IMG/VR virus record: IMGVR_UViG_3300044730_002015
Span: 62,001 to 126,000 of that record
Source of the DNA: a virus
DNA length: 64,000 nt
Reading direction: 5' to 3' (one strand)
The position numbers were made by a program, and so were the translations under genes. The stretch's first letter is position 1. Each line of letters opens with the position of its first letter. The notes beneath the pieces were generated by a model. It had not been told where the DNA came from and did no database searches. It saw only the letters and a list, made by a program, of their open reading frames with translations. Below are positions 35,701 through 42,512 of this stretch, piece after piece.

Positions 35701-35934
35701 GCCGGCAATTCCGGTTAAAAACGCCCCATTGCCTAGGATATATGCGCCCTGTACATTGCCTGAAGCAGTGACCGTGGTAAAGTTACCAGTATTGGGCGTG
35801 ATATTTCCAATGACTATGTTGTTGATAGCGCCGGTGGTGGCTAGGGCCCAGGCCTGGCCCGTATAGACCCAGGTTTTACCGTTGAAACTATAGGTATCAT
35901 TGACACTGGGGCTGGGCGGAAAATTTAATTGCAT
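32788..35934 (-). CDS. Modular tail-fibre protein (1,048 aa), cassette 2
   Basis: The N-terminus MQLNFPPSPSVNDTYSFNG / KTWVYTGQAWA is typical of fibres of T4-like aquatic phages. Shaft modules (LGNGAFLTGI, NVAAYLPTYTG, TGNVTTTANV) and the blocks VDAVTGQLAAIGGGE and LDITNKIITVAANAT follow. The C-terminal 108 residues (nt 32791-33114), from GYRSIPQVQW to WFIGGSGVQ, are the tip domain shared with the giant fibre and the 236-residue fibre; the lone Cys of the NCT motif is conserved in all three. The glycine-rich adhesin starts two bases after its last codon block. An ACTAAATA motif lies 25 bases upstream of its ATG. Confidence 0.92.
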   Translation of the reverse strand: MQLNFPPSPSVNDTYSFNGKTWVYTGQAWALATTGAINNIVIGNITPNTGNFTTVTASGNVQGAYILGNGAFLTGIAGGGGNANYSNSNVKSYLQSFDGSIIPSANTLYDLGTPSLRWADVYVSNTLSIGGATLVWSGTDFGVDTNFISTGNIQSDASLISQNINLLNDNGNTLILAPSSTGDNYALYFPIQQGSAGQALFNDGAGNLYWDAATGNVTYGDANVAALLNSGTLTSNIITSANTQANFFIGNIRAATGGYDNANVAVLLATYTGNIAAGNFLIPAGVSGNATSLRPSNTGSGIQFVDAVTGQLAAIGGGEANFSGNIQTSGLVLGNIRSATGGYDNSNVITLLGSYVNAISSNNTITTTANIQGDRILGNGAALNLDNFSGNIGSGNASDGIPRFNGSVYAEALYPLANVAFVAIGSQDTPFDRIYTDDGFYANNTTGNFAITVATGYDNVNGVKIQNHTTAQWSNLFVGNVSATTGIVTAGAATVAGNLYLGTSNAGNSDATRYIFGNGYYLTGITSGGSSYGNSNVAGYLPTYNGNLVSLTGALPSLTGNVITVGNVQASYILGNITQAQGYYVYGNAQVASYLQFYSGGLPSLTGNVITTGNITGNYIIGNGAFLTGIVSGSTYGNANVAAYLPTYTGAINSLTGNVTTTANVQGAYLIGNISAATGGYSNTNVQNYLPTYTGNLQSNNITVSNNVTISGNLSVIGTTITANSLDITNKIITVAANATSNTLADGAGLMVGSLDPDIANFIYVSQPGNDRWTMYPDLSVQGNVTGTYLLGNGRFLTGLGATYSNADVAAFLPTYTGAINSLTGNVTTTANVQGTYLIGNGASITGIPYSSIVNAYGNTNVQNYLPTYTGNLAQSSDIVALYANAATQSTAIANLQNLQYSNANVANYLATANTTAQFSNITVTGFANMAEGNVNGFNIGYRSIPQVQWSTNQTLGLADAGKHYYTTTNGIQVNIPANSSVSFPIGTAVMLFNGSVSNCTVVPSVGVTLNLAGNISVSGNRTLTGYAVATLTKVASDTWFIGGSGVQ

Positions 35935-35959
35935 AATTATAAAATCTCAGGGTATGCTA

Positions 35960-35967
35960 TATTTAGT
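35960..35967 (-). promoter_or_regulatory. Late-type promoter ACTAAATA
   Basis: Minus-strand ACTAAATA between the stop of the 380-residue glycine-rich gene and the start of the 1,048-residue fibre, 25 bases from the ATG. One base off the GCTAAATA form used elsewhere. Confidence 0.5.
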
Positions 35968-35996
35968 AAAACACGCCAGGACAAATTATGCATTTT

Positions 35997-37139
35997 TTAG
36001 GCAGGTATGGTCCAGGTAGTGCTGCCTGCAATGGTATGACGCACATATGCGCCAGGATTTACAGTGGTCACGGGTGCTGCAGGGCTAAAGGTGCCTTGTA
36101 CCACGCTGCCAGGATACTGTATAATAACAACGCCTGAACCTCCGGTACCTCCGGGTTGAGCAGAAGCGCTGGCCGGTGGGGATTGGGATCTGTATCTAGC
36201 CTGCCCTGACCCACCACCGCCACCGCCAGTATTGACAGTACCGGACGTGCCCGCGCCACCACCGCAGCCCGAAAAGGTAGGTGATGGTTTGACCCAACCC
36301 TGTGATCCTGCACCTCCGCCACCGGCACCACCGTCACCACCGGGCCTAATAGTGCCACAGGTTGTAGGAGTAGGCGTTAATGCGCCAGCTGGTCCACAAG
36401 TTCCACCACCACCACCGCCACCACTGTAGATGCCGCCAAAGGTAGCACTGGTTTGTCCTGATCCGCCTGCACCGCCACCAATGGGATTGCTTGGTCCCGA
36501 GGGTGGGCCTGGGTTTCCTGCTCCTCCGGCACCACCACCGCCACCCCCGCCGCAGATGGCATAGCCCGAAGGAGTTGGTTGCGGTGCTGGACCAGCGGTC
36601 CCACCATTTCCCCCAGCGTTGGCTCCCGAACCTGCCACTGAACCCTGAATGTAACTTGGTCCAGCACCGCAACCACCGCCACCAGAACCCGAACCTTGGG
36701 GTTGTAAATAGCCCGGGCTAGAAGACGATGGCACACCCACGCTGGTGTTAGATGCGCCAGTGATACGACTTCCTCCACCGCCACCACCATAAGACGTTTT
36801 TGGTCCGTTGGGCAGCACAGGAGCAGGGGCCACTATGCTGGTAGCACCGCCCACGCCGCCACTGTCAGTGTAACTGGGATCGGCCAAAGTTGAATTCCTG
36901 CCAGCTGTGCCACCACCGCCCACGGTCAACACAATGGTGCCGGGGCCTTGGATATCAAAATTGGTAGTTTCTACAAATCCACCACCACCGCCACCACCTC
37001 CCCCTTGGGCACCACCGCCTCCACCTCCGCCCACAGTCAGCACTGATGCAGTAAAAAATGGGGCAGGGCTAGGGCTAGGGCTAGGGCTTGGTGAAACCTC
37101 GGGCCCTTTCCATAACAAAGCTTGTTGTATGGCTACCAT
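35997..37139 (-). CDS. Glycine-rich adhesin (380 aa)
   Basis: After MVAIQQALLWKGPEV and a Ser-Pro hinge (five SP repeats, encoded by a GGGCTA hexamer array) the protein is dominated by poly-Gly blocks (VGGGGGGGAQGGGGGGGGGF, YGGGGGGS, CGGGGGGGAGG, SGGGGGGGTCG) with short loops. The motif GTGGSGVVIIQYPG near the C-terminus is characteristic of glycine-rich surface domains. The last ~30 residues (YVRHTIAGSTTWTIPA) form a separate strand-rich end. The gene starts 13 bases after the 236-residue fibre that carries the shared tip domain. Comparable to gp38-type receptor-binding adhesins; receptor unknown. Confidence 0.88.
   Translation of the reverse strand: MVAIQQALLWKGPEVSPSPSPSPSPAPFFTASVLTVGGGGGGGAQGGGGGGGGGFVETTNFDIQGPGTIVLTVGGGGTAGRNSTLADPSYTDSGGVGGATSIVAPAPVLPNGPKTSYGGGGGGSRITGASNTSVGVPSSSSPGYLQPQGSGSGGGGCGAGPSYIQGSVAGSGANAGGNGGTAGPAPQPTPSGYAICGGGGGGGAGGAGNPGPPSGPSNPIGGGAGGSGQTSATFGGIYSGGGGGGGTCGPAGALTPTPTTCGTIRPGGDGGAGGGGAGSQGWVKPSPTFSGCGGGAGTSGTVNTGGGGGGSGQARYRSQSPPASASAQPGGTGGSGVVIIQYPGSVVQGTFSPAAPVTTVNPGAYVRHTIAGSTTWTIPA
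37066..37089. repeat. GGGCTA hexamer microsatellite
   Basis: Three perfect GGGCTA hexamers and a fourth with one change, inside the glycine-rich adhesin gene, encoding its Ser-Pro hinge. Each gain or loss alters the hinge by two residues in frame. Confidence 0.85.
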
Positions 37140-37152
37140 ATGTTTGATTGGA

Positions 37153-37863
37153 TTAAATTACATTACTGCCACTGATAAACCATCTATCTGTGGCCACTTT
37201 TAGCAGTGTGGCAGCGCCGTACCAGGACAGTGTTCTAGTGCCAGCAGTGGCATTGCCGCCCAATATCAAGGTCACTCCCACGGCTGGTGCTATGGTGCAA
37301 TTACTGCTGCTTTCATTGACCACGCTGATGGCGGTGCCAATGGGCAAGGTCACTGAACTGTTGGTAGGAATATTCAAAGTGACTCCACCCGAATTGGTGT
37401 AATAGTGCTTACCGCCATCATCGGCTGCAATGGTAGTGGTGTTCCAGGTAATTTGTGGAATACTTCTATAGCCTATGCTGTAGCCATTGACAGTGGCGTT
37501 GATATTTCCTGTGACCAGATTACCAGCTGTGAGATTGCCCGTGACCTGGCAGTATTGATCTACCTGCAGAAAACCGTCGACTTCGACATTGCCTGCAAAA
37601 CTGGAATCGCCGGCACTAAAATCAGCCAGTTGTCCCGAACCTGAATCTACAAAAGCCACGCCGCTGCCAGTGCTGCTGGCTTCTAAAGTAGTGGCATTGC
37701 CCGAGACACCCGCAGGCGATATAAAATCGCTGGCTGATACTGTGCCGCTGAACACAGCGTTGCTGCCTGTATAGGAAGTGGCAGTAAAGCTGGATATAGA
37801 TCCGGTGTTACTGACATTGGCGCTGCGGGCCAGGGCCAGCAGTATTTCATTTCGGATAGTCAT
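37153..37863 (-). CDS. Minimal short fibre with tip domain (236 aa), cassette 3
   Basis: The smallest fibre of the window. N-terminus MTIRNEILLALARSANVSNT, then one copy of the block SGVAFVDSGSGQLADFSAGD / FAGNVEVDGFLQVDQY, then the shared tip domain in the last 106 residues (nt 37156-37473; GYRSIPQITW to WFISGSNVI). It therefore shows the tip module almost isolated. A glycine-rich adhesin follows 13 bases downstream. A GCTAAATA motif and a 10-bp inverted repeat lie directly ahead of the start. Likely function: a short stub or connector presenting the adhesin. Confidence 0.9.
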   Translation of the reverse strand: MTIRNEILLALARSANVSNTGSISSFTATSYTGSNAVFSGTVSASDFISPAGVSGNATTLEASSTGSGVAFVDSGSGQLADFSAGDSSFAGNVEVDGFLQVDQYCQVTGNLTAGNLVTGNINATVNGYSIGYRSIPQITWNTTTIAADDGGKHYYTNSGGVTLNIPTNSSVTLPIGTAISVVNESSSNCTIAPAVGVTLILGGNATAGTRTLSWYGAATLLKVATDRWFISGSNVI

Positions 37864-37865
37864 AG

Positions 37866-37889
37866 ATAGTTAGAATTGGTTCTAACTAT
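37866..37889 (-). promoter_or_regulatory. Hairpin between late promoter and start codon
   Basis: A perfect 10-bp stem (37866-37875 with 37880-37889) and a 4-base loop, immediately before the ATG at 37863 and overlapping the end of the GCTAAATA motif. It could shape the 5' end of the mRNA or end the upstream transcript. The same arrangement occurs at 47711-47738. Confidence 0.55.
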
Positions 37890-38071
37890 TTAGCAGAATC
37901 GTCTGGGGTCAGCAGTTGTAGAGCAGGCACAGCAGATTTTTGCTGTGCTTCCCATTCACGAGATTCACGCATCAGGGATTCCACCAAAAAATGTACTTCT
38001 TTATAAGGTTTGCCGGATAGATAGTCCAGAACCTGATTTATGGTGGTAGCTTTGAATTGATAGTGTTCCAT
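37886..38071 (-). CDS. Small protein of unknown function (61 aa)
   Basis: Begins MEHYQFKATTINQVLDYLSG and continues with a predicted amphipathic helix (KEVHFLVESLMRESREWEAQQ). A TTG at 38086 would add five residues, but ATG 38071 is the more likely start. It lies 22 bases after the YadA-like fibre and its stop overlaps the late-type motif that serves the next gene. No Asn/Gly repeats and no hydrophobic segment, so it is not a fibre piece; it could be a fibre-assembly factor by position. No family assigned. Confidence 0.7.
   Translation of the reverse strand: MEHYQFKATTINQVLDYLSGKPYKEVHFLVESLMRESREWEAQQKSAVPALQLLTPDDSAK
37887..37894 (-). promoter_or_regulatory. Late-type promoter GCTAAATA
   Basis: Minus-strand GCTAAATA overlapping the last codons of the 61-residue gene, 23 bases upstream of the 236-residue fibre start. 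Confidence 0.6.
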
Positions 38072-38093
38072 GGCTTTGCTAGCCAATATTTAA

Positions 38094-41000
38094 TTAGGCT
38101 ATGTTGCCCCAGACAATTTCTTTGGTCACAGTGTTGTAAAACAACATTTTGATATTGGTGTTGGACAACACGTTGGCGCTGCTGTCATTGCGTATGGAAC
38201 TGATAAACAAGGAATTGGCCACGTTGGGCTGCAGATTAGAACCGCTGGCATTCAACACGATAGAGTTGTTGGGCTGACCTATGTTGCCTGTACCGTCGCC
38301 TGCTGCATAACCAATGGCTATGCTGTACAATCCTTGATTATGCTGTGCCGCCTGGTAACCAATGCCGATGGCCCCTTGATTTTGCTTGTTCTGTCCTGCC
38401 CGATAACCCACAGCAATGGCATACTGGCTTTGTGCAGCCACACTGGTATTGTTTCCTGCAGCCTGATAGCCAATGGCTATGGCATACTGTGCTTGTGCAG
38501 TGAGACCAGCGCCTTCGCCGATAGCGATAGCACTTTGTCCTTGATTGTAAGTTGCAGTACCGCCTCCTACAGCTATTGCACCTGCTCCCTGATATTCTTC
38601 TCCGGCGTTGCGACCAACAGCTACACCCCAATACCCTTGATTATTTTTTCCGGCTGCATAGCCAACTGCAGTAGATTGGCTGCCTTGAATGTTACCGCCA
38701 GCATAACTACCAACAGCCACGCCACCCTGGCCCTGATTGATCTGTCCGGCACCATAACCAATGGCCAAGCCATAGGTTTGTTGTCCTGTGTTGCCAGCAT
38801 TGGTACCAATGCCTATGCCACCTATCACGGTGTTGGCGTTGGCGTTGGTACCAAGAGCTAGATAAGTTGATCCAATGGTTAAGCCGCTGACGCTGGCACT
38901 GATGCCTGTGAGATAAGATCCATTACCAAAAAAGTAGTTGGCAGTGATGTTGCCATCGGCCACAATGTCTCCTTGCAGATCAATGTTGCCGCTGGCCTGT
39001 ATGTTGGCCACATCTATGTCTAGGAATACATTGGGATCAGCACTGTCTGTAAATGTCACAAAAGGAGCACTGTAGCCAATGGTAGCGCCCGAAGTAAGAT
39101 TCAATGAGTTTGAGGTGATATTGCCATTGGCTACATCAAGATTGGTGATAGAAAGTGTGCCATTGACATTGGCATTGCCATATATCAACAGTGTGTTGCC
39201 TTCTAACACATTGCCGTAGATGTTGCCGGCTATGACACCAACTGGTGCTCCCGAAACAGCATCCACGATGCTGATACCAGTGTCAATGCTGCTGGGCTGA
39301 ATTTTTGTGGCGTTGCCTGCGGCTCCGGCCGGAATTATGATATTGCCATAGATGTTTCTAAATGTAACAGCTGAATTGCCAAGATCGTAGGTGGCATTGG
39401 CATTGGCTATGATGTTGCCATCGAACACTGACAGATATGATTTGACATTAGCATTGCCATAGGTACCGGCGCCGCCGGAGATACCAGTCAAGAACGCACC
39501 GTTGCCCAGCACATAACCAGCTGACACATTGCCAGTGGTAATGATATTACCAGTGATGGTGCCACTGGCTAGATAAGCGGCCACGTTGCTGTTGCCGTAG
39601 CCTGAATTGGCATAAGTGGTGGTGGAATTGTCTATGCTGACAGCAGCTTCCATTTCAGCCCACTGGCTGTTGCCGCTGGAAGTAAAGTAAACAAATTGCG
39701 TGCCAGTGTTGCCTTGTATCCAGACATCACCCTGGCTGGGCGACACCGGCGCAGTGTTGCTGACAGTGAGCATACCGCTGGCAGTGATACCGGTCAGCAA
39801 TGAACCGTTGCCCAAGAAATACTGTCCGGTGATATTGCCTTGGGTGATTATTTGGATGTTGGCATTGCTGGCCAAATAACTGGCCACATTACTGTTGCTG
39901 TACAAACTGGTGATATCTACTATGTTGCCCACGCTGGGGCCAACGTCAACGGTGTCACCTGTGACCAGATACGTGTCAATGGTCAAGTTGGAACCTGATA
40001 TACTGTAGTTGCCTAGATATTGATAAGCGCCATTGACATACACGCTCATGGCATTGCTTTGGCTGTTGTAATACTCTAGATAGCCATTGCTGAATGTTTG
40101 ATTGGATCCATTGCTGGACACACTGAAATGCACCGAAGGTATGGTCACTCCCGAGCCGTTGCCGCCAGTGGCCACGATGCCAGCCAGGTATCTACCATTG
40201 CCATAATAGTAGACGTCAGTGTCGCTGAGATTGCCTATGTCAGTGCTGTTGCCTAGATATAGGTTGCCCGTGATATTGACTGTGGCATTGGGATTGACAG
40301 TGACAGCATTGGCACCACTGGTGGTCAACACCAATGGAAATGCCGAAGCAGCTCCGCCCAGTCCTACAGCAGCATAGTTGGGATAAGCAGTGAGATCCAA
40401 CTGCAGACCATTGCCGCTTTGTATCTTGACATTGGCCACTGTGGAGGAACCATTGGTGCCCACGTGCAGATTGGCCAAGGGATCTAAAACATTGATGCCC
40501 ACGTGCGGCTGATTGTATTTCAGTACCAGGTGCTTGATGTTTGCTGTGTTGAGATTCTGATAAATCCAGAAATTTTGATTCTCGCCAGCAAAACCTGTGT
40601 CGCTGGTGTAACGCAAGGCCCAGACATTGGCATTGCTTTGATTGACAAACTGCAGATCCACGTGATCAAGACTGCTGTTGGCCAACAGGCGTAGAGCCTG
40701 GCTGTTGCCTTGTGTGGCGTTGGGGCCTGTGCCTGTGGTGCGGAACTGTGCCTGACCTACTGCATCCAGTCTAGCCACTGGAGATTCTGTAGACAGGCCA
40801 ATGTTGCGGCTGCCATCAACAAATATAGCAGTGGTGCCGGTGCTGCTGTTGGCCAAGAAAAATGTATTGTTGCTGTCGCCTATGCCCAGTGTATAGCTGC
40901 CAGTGTTGGGTCCGGCCTGGCGACTCAGTGTCAAACCTTGTGCCAGTCTGTTGGCGCCAATGCTGTTGATGTGCGTGATGCTCACGGGAGTCTGTGTGCC

Positions 41001-42467
41001 TATACCAACCCAACCCGCGGGCTGTGAAGGATAGTTTACATTGGCAGTGATGGTCACTGCTGGTGCTACACTGCTGGTGGTACGCAGTTGGATGCTGTCA
41101 TTGGCGCCAGTGGCTTCTATGGTCAAGATGCCTGCAGAACCAGTGTTGGCATAGACCAAACCTGCGTGTGTGGCATTGCCGGGGCCAAAGCCCATAAAGT
41201 TATTGGCCACTACATCATAGTTGGACTGTATGTTACCTGTGGTGGTAACCACCAGACGATTGGCTGAACTGGCAGTGGCTGGAGTGTTGCTGTAACCAAT
41301 GACAAAGTCACCAGATACTGCGCGATTGTAAATGTCCCAGCTGGCATTGCCTGCGGTAATGGCATTGACTATCTGCAGTCCCACTGGACCTGAGTTGGTG
41401 CTGTCGGTGTTGCGTATCTTCAGCAGTCGACCTGCCAAGAGACTGCCGTTGGCCTGGCTGGATGTGATGTCAACCAGGTTGCCATTCACAGTGGCTATGT
41501 TCGAAGTGGTAGAGCGCAGTGTGGTTATGCGAGCATTGGCTATGTTGACCGCGGCCACTTCGCTTTCAAATCTCACGTCTGTGTCAGGACCAAAGGTCAC
41601 ACGTCCCGGTGCTAGGTTACTGGCCACTGGTGCGGCGCTGGCACTGATAAACAGACCCGGAGTCCATACTCCCGGATACACACTCAGCACAGTCTGCTGT
41701 ATGTTGCTGCCTAGACCTATGTCATGGAATCGGATGTTGGGAGTGTTGGCCAAGGTCAGGGCATTGGTATTGCCCCAGGTAATGCCGCTGCCATCCAGCA
41801 AAGGCAAACTATTTGTGGTGTTGGCCAGACTCAATACAAATGCGCCCAGTTCTATGATGGCAGCATTGGCTTCGTTGATGTACTGGAATACTGTGAGATT
41901 ACCACGTATGACTGCGTCACCGTTGGATATAAATGTGCCTGTGCTGAGCTGACCAATGACATTGGCGCTGTTGGCCACTGTTAGATCGCCACTGATTAAG
42001 GCATCTTCCAGAGTCTGTAGATTGGTAACTCCCAGCGTGGCATTACCTTCGGTATAGACAAAAGTGCCCGTGGTGCCAAATCTATCGTTGCGATTGTATT
42101 GTACCGCTCCTTCGGGTCCGGTAGCTCCGTTGCTCCAGTAAACATTACCAAAAGCATCGGCTGAACGTAAAAATTGCCCTGCCAAAGCACCACCGATGTG
42201 GATATTTCCACCGGTGGGTAACAGTGTTGTTCCGGCAGCGCCGAGATCTAGATATGCGTTGCTGACCTTTAAACGAAAATCCTGCCCCGACGGAGCCGAT
42301 ATATTGCTGCCATTAAAACTTAAATTGGTATAGGCCAGCCCGGTATTGCCTAGCACTGCCCAGTTGATGTTTTGTGCTGTGAAACTATCGCGAAAACTAT
42401 CGCCAGTTCCGTCGTTGGGATTGGCGCCTACGTTTACTTGATAAAATCCGTTTGCTAGATTTGCCAT
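38094..42467 (-). CDS. Large tail fibre with YadA-like head repeats (1,457 aa)
   Basis: N-terminus (FYQVNVGANPNDGTGDSFRD) matches the attachment region of T4-like aquatic-phage fibres. The middle contains blocks of the GIGTQTPVSITHI and PLANLHVGTNG type known from phage and bacterial beta-helical fibres, then shaft modules (LGNGAFLTGI). Residues about 1200-1400 are a run of YadA-head repeats (AVGYAAGKNNQG, AIAIGEGAG, AIAVGYRAGQNKQ), which fold as a left-handed trimeric beta-roll in adhesins. The C-terminus (MLFYNTVTKEIVWGN) is a short cap also seen in other aquatic-phage fibres. A GCTAAATA motif lies 21 bases upstream of the ATG. No glycine-rich adhesin follows it. Confidence 0.92.
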   Translation of the reverse strand: MANLANGFYQVNVGANPNDGTGDSFRDSFTAQNINWAVLGNTGLAYTNLSFNGSNISAPSGQDFRLKVSNAYLDLGAAGTTLLPTGGNIHIGGALAGQFLRSADAFGNVYWSNGATGPEGAVQYNRNDRFGTTGTFVYTEGNATLGVTNLQTLEDALISGDLTVANSANVIGQLSTGTFISNGDAVIRGNLTVFQYINEANAAIIELGAFVLSLANTTNSLPLLDGSGITWGNTNALTLANTPNIRFHDIGLGSNIQQTVLSVYPGVWTPGLFISASAAPVASNLAPGRVTFGPDTDVRFESEVAAVNIANARITTLRSTTSNIATVNGNLVDITSSQANGSLLAGRLLKIRNTDSTNSGPVGLQIVNAITAGNASWDIYNRAVSGDFVIGYSNTPATASSANRLVVTTTGNIQSNYDVVANNFMGFGPGNATHAGLVYANTGSAGILTIEATGANDSIQLRTTSSVAPAVTITANVNYPSQPAGWVGIGTQTPVSITHINSIGANRLAQGLTLSRQAGPNTGSYTLGIGDSNNTFFLANSSTGTTAIFVDGSRNIGLSTESPVARLDAVGQAQFRTTGTGPNATQGNSQALRLLANSSLDHVDLQFVNQSNANVWALRYTSDTGFAGENQNFWIYQNLNTANIKHLVLKYNQPHVGINVLDPLANLHVGTNGSSTVANVKIQSGNGLQLDLTAYPNYAAVGLGGAASAFPLVLTTSGANAVTVNPNATVNITGNLYLGNSTDIGNLSDTDVYYYGNGRYLAGIVATGGNGSGVTIPSVHFSVSSNGSNQTFSNGYLEYYNSQSNAMSVYVNGAYQYLGNYSISGSNLTIDTYLVTGDTVDVGPSVGNIVDITSLYSNSNVASYLASNANIQIITQGNITGQYFLGNGSLLTGITASGMLTVSNTAPVSPSQGDVWIQGNTGTQFVYFTSSGNSQWAEMEAAVSIDNSTTTYANSGYGNSNVAAYLASGTITGNIITTGNVSAGYVLGNGAFLTGISGGAGTYGNANVKSYLSVFDGNIIANANATYDLGNSAVTFRNIYGNIIIPAGAAGNATKIQPSSIDTGISIVDAVSGAPVGVIAGNIYGNVLEGNTLLIYGNANVNGTLSITNLDVANGNITSNSLNLTSGATIGYSAPFVTFTDSADPNVFLDIDVANIQASGNIDLQGDIVADGNITANYFFGNGSYLTGISASVSGLTIGSTYLALGTNANANTVIGGIGIGTNAGNTGQQTYGLAIGYGAGQINQGQGGVAVGSYAGGNIQGSQSTAVGYAAGKNNQGYWGVAVGRNAGEEYQGAGAIAVGGGTATYNQGQSAIAIGEGAGLTAQAQYAIAIGYQAAGNNTSVAAQSQYAIAVGYRAGQNKQNQGAIGIGYQAAQHNQGLYSIAIGYAAGDGTGNIGQPNNSIVLNASGSNLQPNVANSLFISSIRNDSSANVLSNTNIKMLFYNTVTKEIVWGNIA

Positions 42468-42488
42468 GAATTTCTCTACGTTTTAGTT

Positions 42489-42496
42489 TATTTAGC
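42489..42496 (-). promoter_or_regulatory. Late-type promoter GCTAAATA
   Basis: Minus-strand GCTAAATA in the 45-base gap between the subtilase gene and the 1,457-residue fibre. A small hairpin (AGCACC/GGTGCT, 42494-42508) overlaps its upstream edge and may end the subtilase transcript. Confidence 0.6.
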
Positions 42497-42512
42497 ACCC
42501 TTGGTGCTGGCA

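Noticed and set aside
37066-37089. Telomere-like GGGCTA repeat
   Set aside because: Only four units, inside a coding frame, encoding Ser-Pro; not a chromosome end.
38097-38900. Bacterial YadA-type autotransporter
   Set aside because: No signal peptide and no C-terminal membrane-anchor barrel; the N-terminus and neighbours are phage fibre type.
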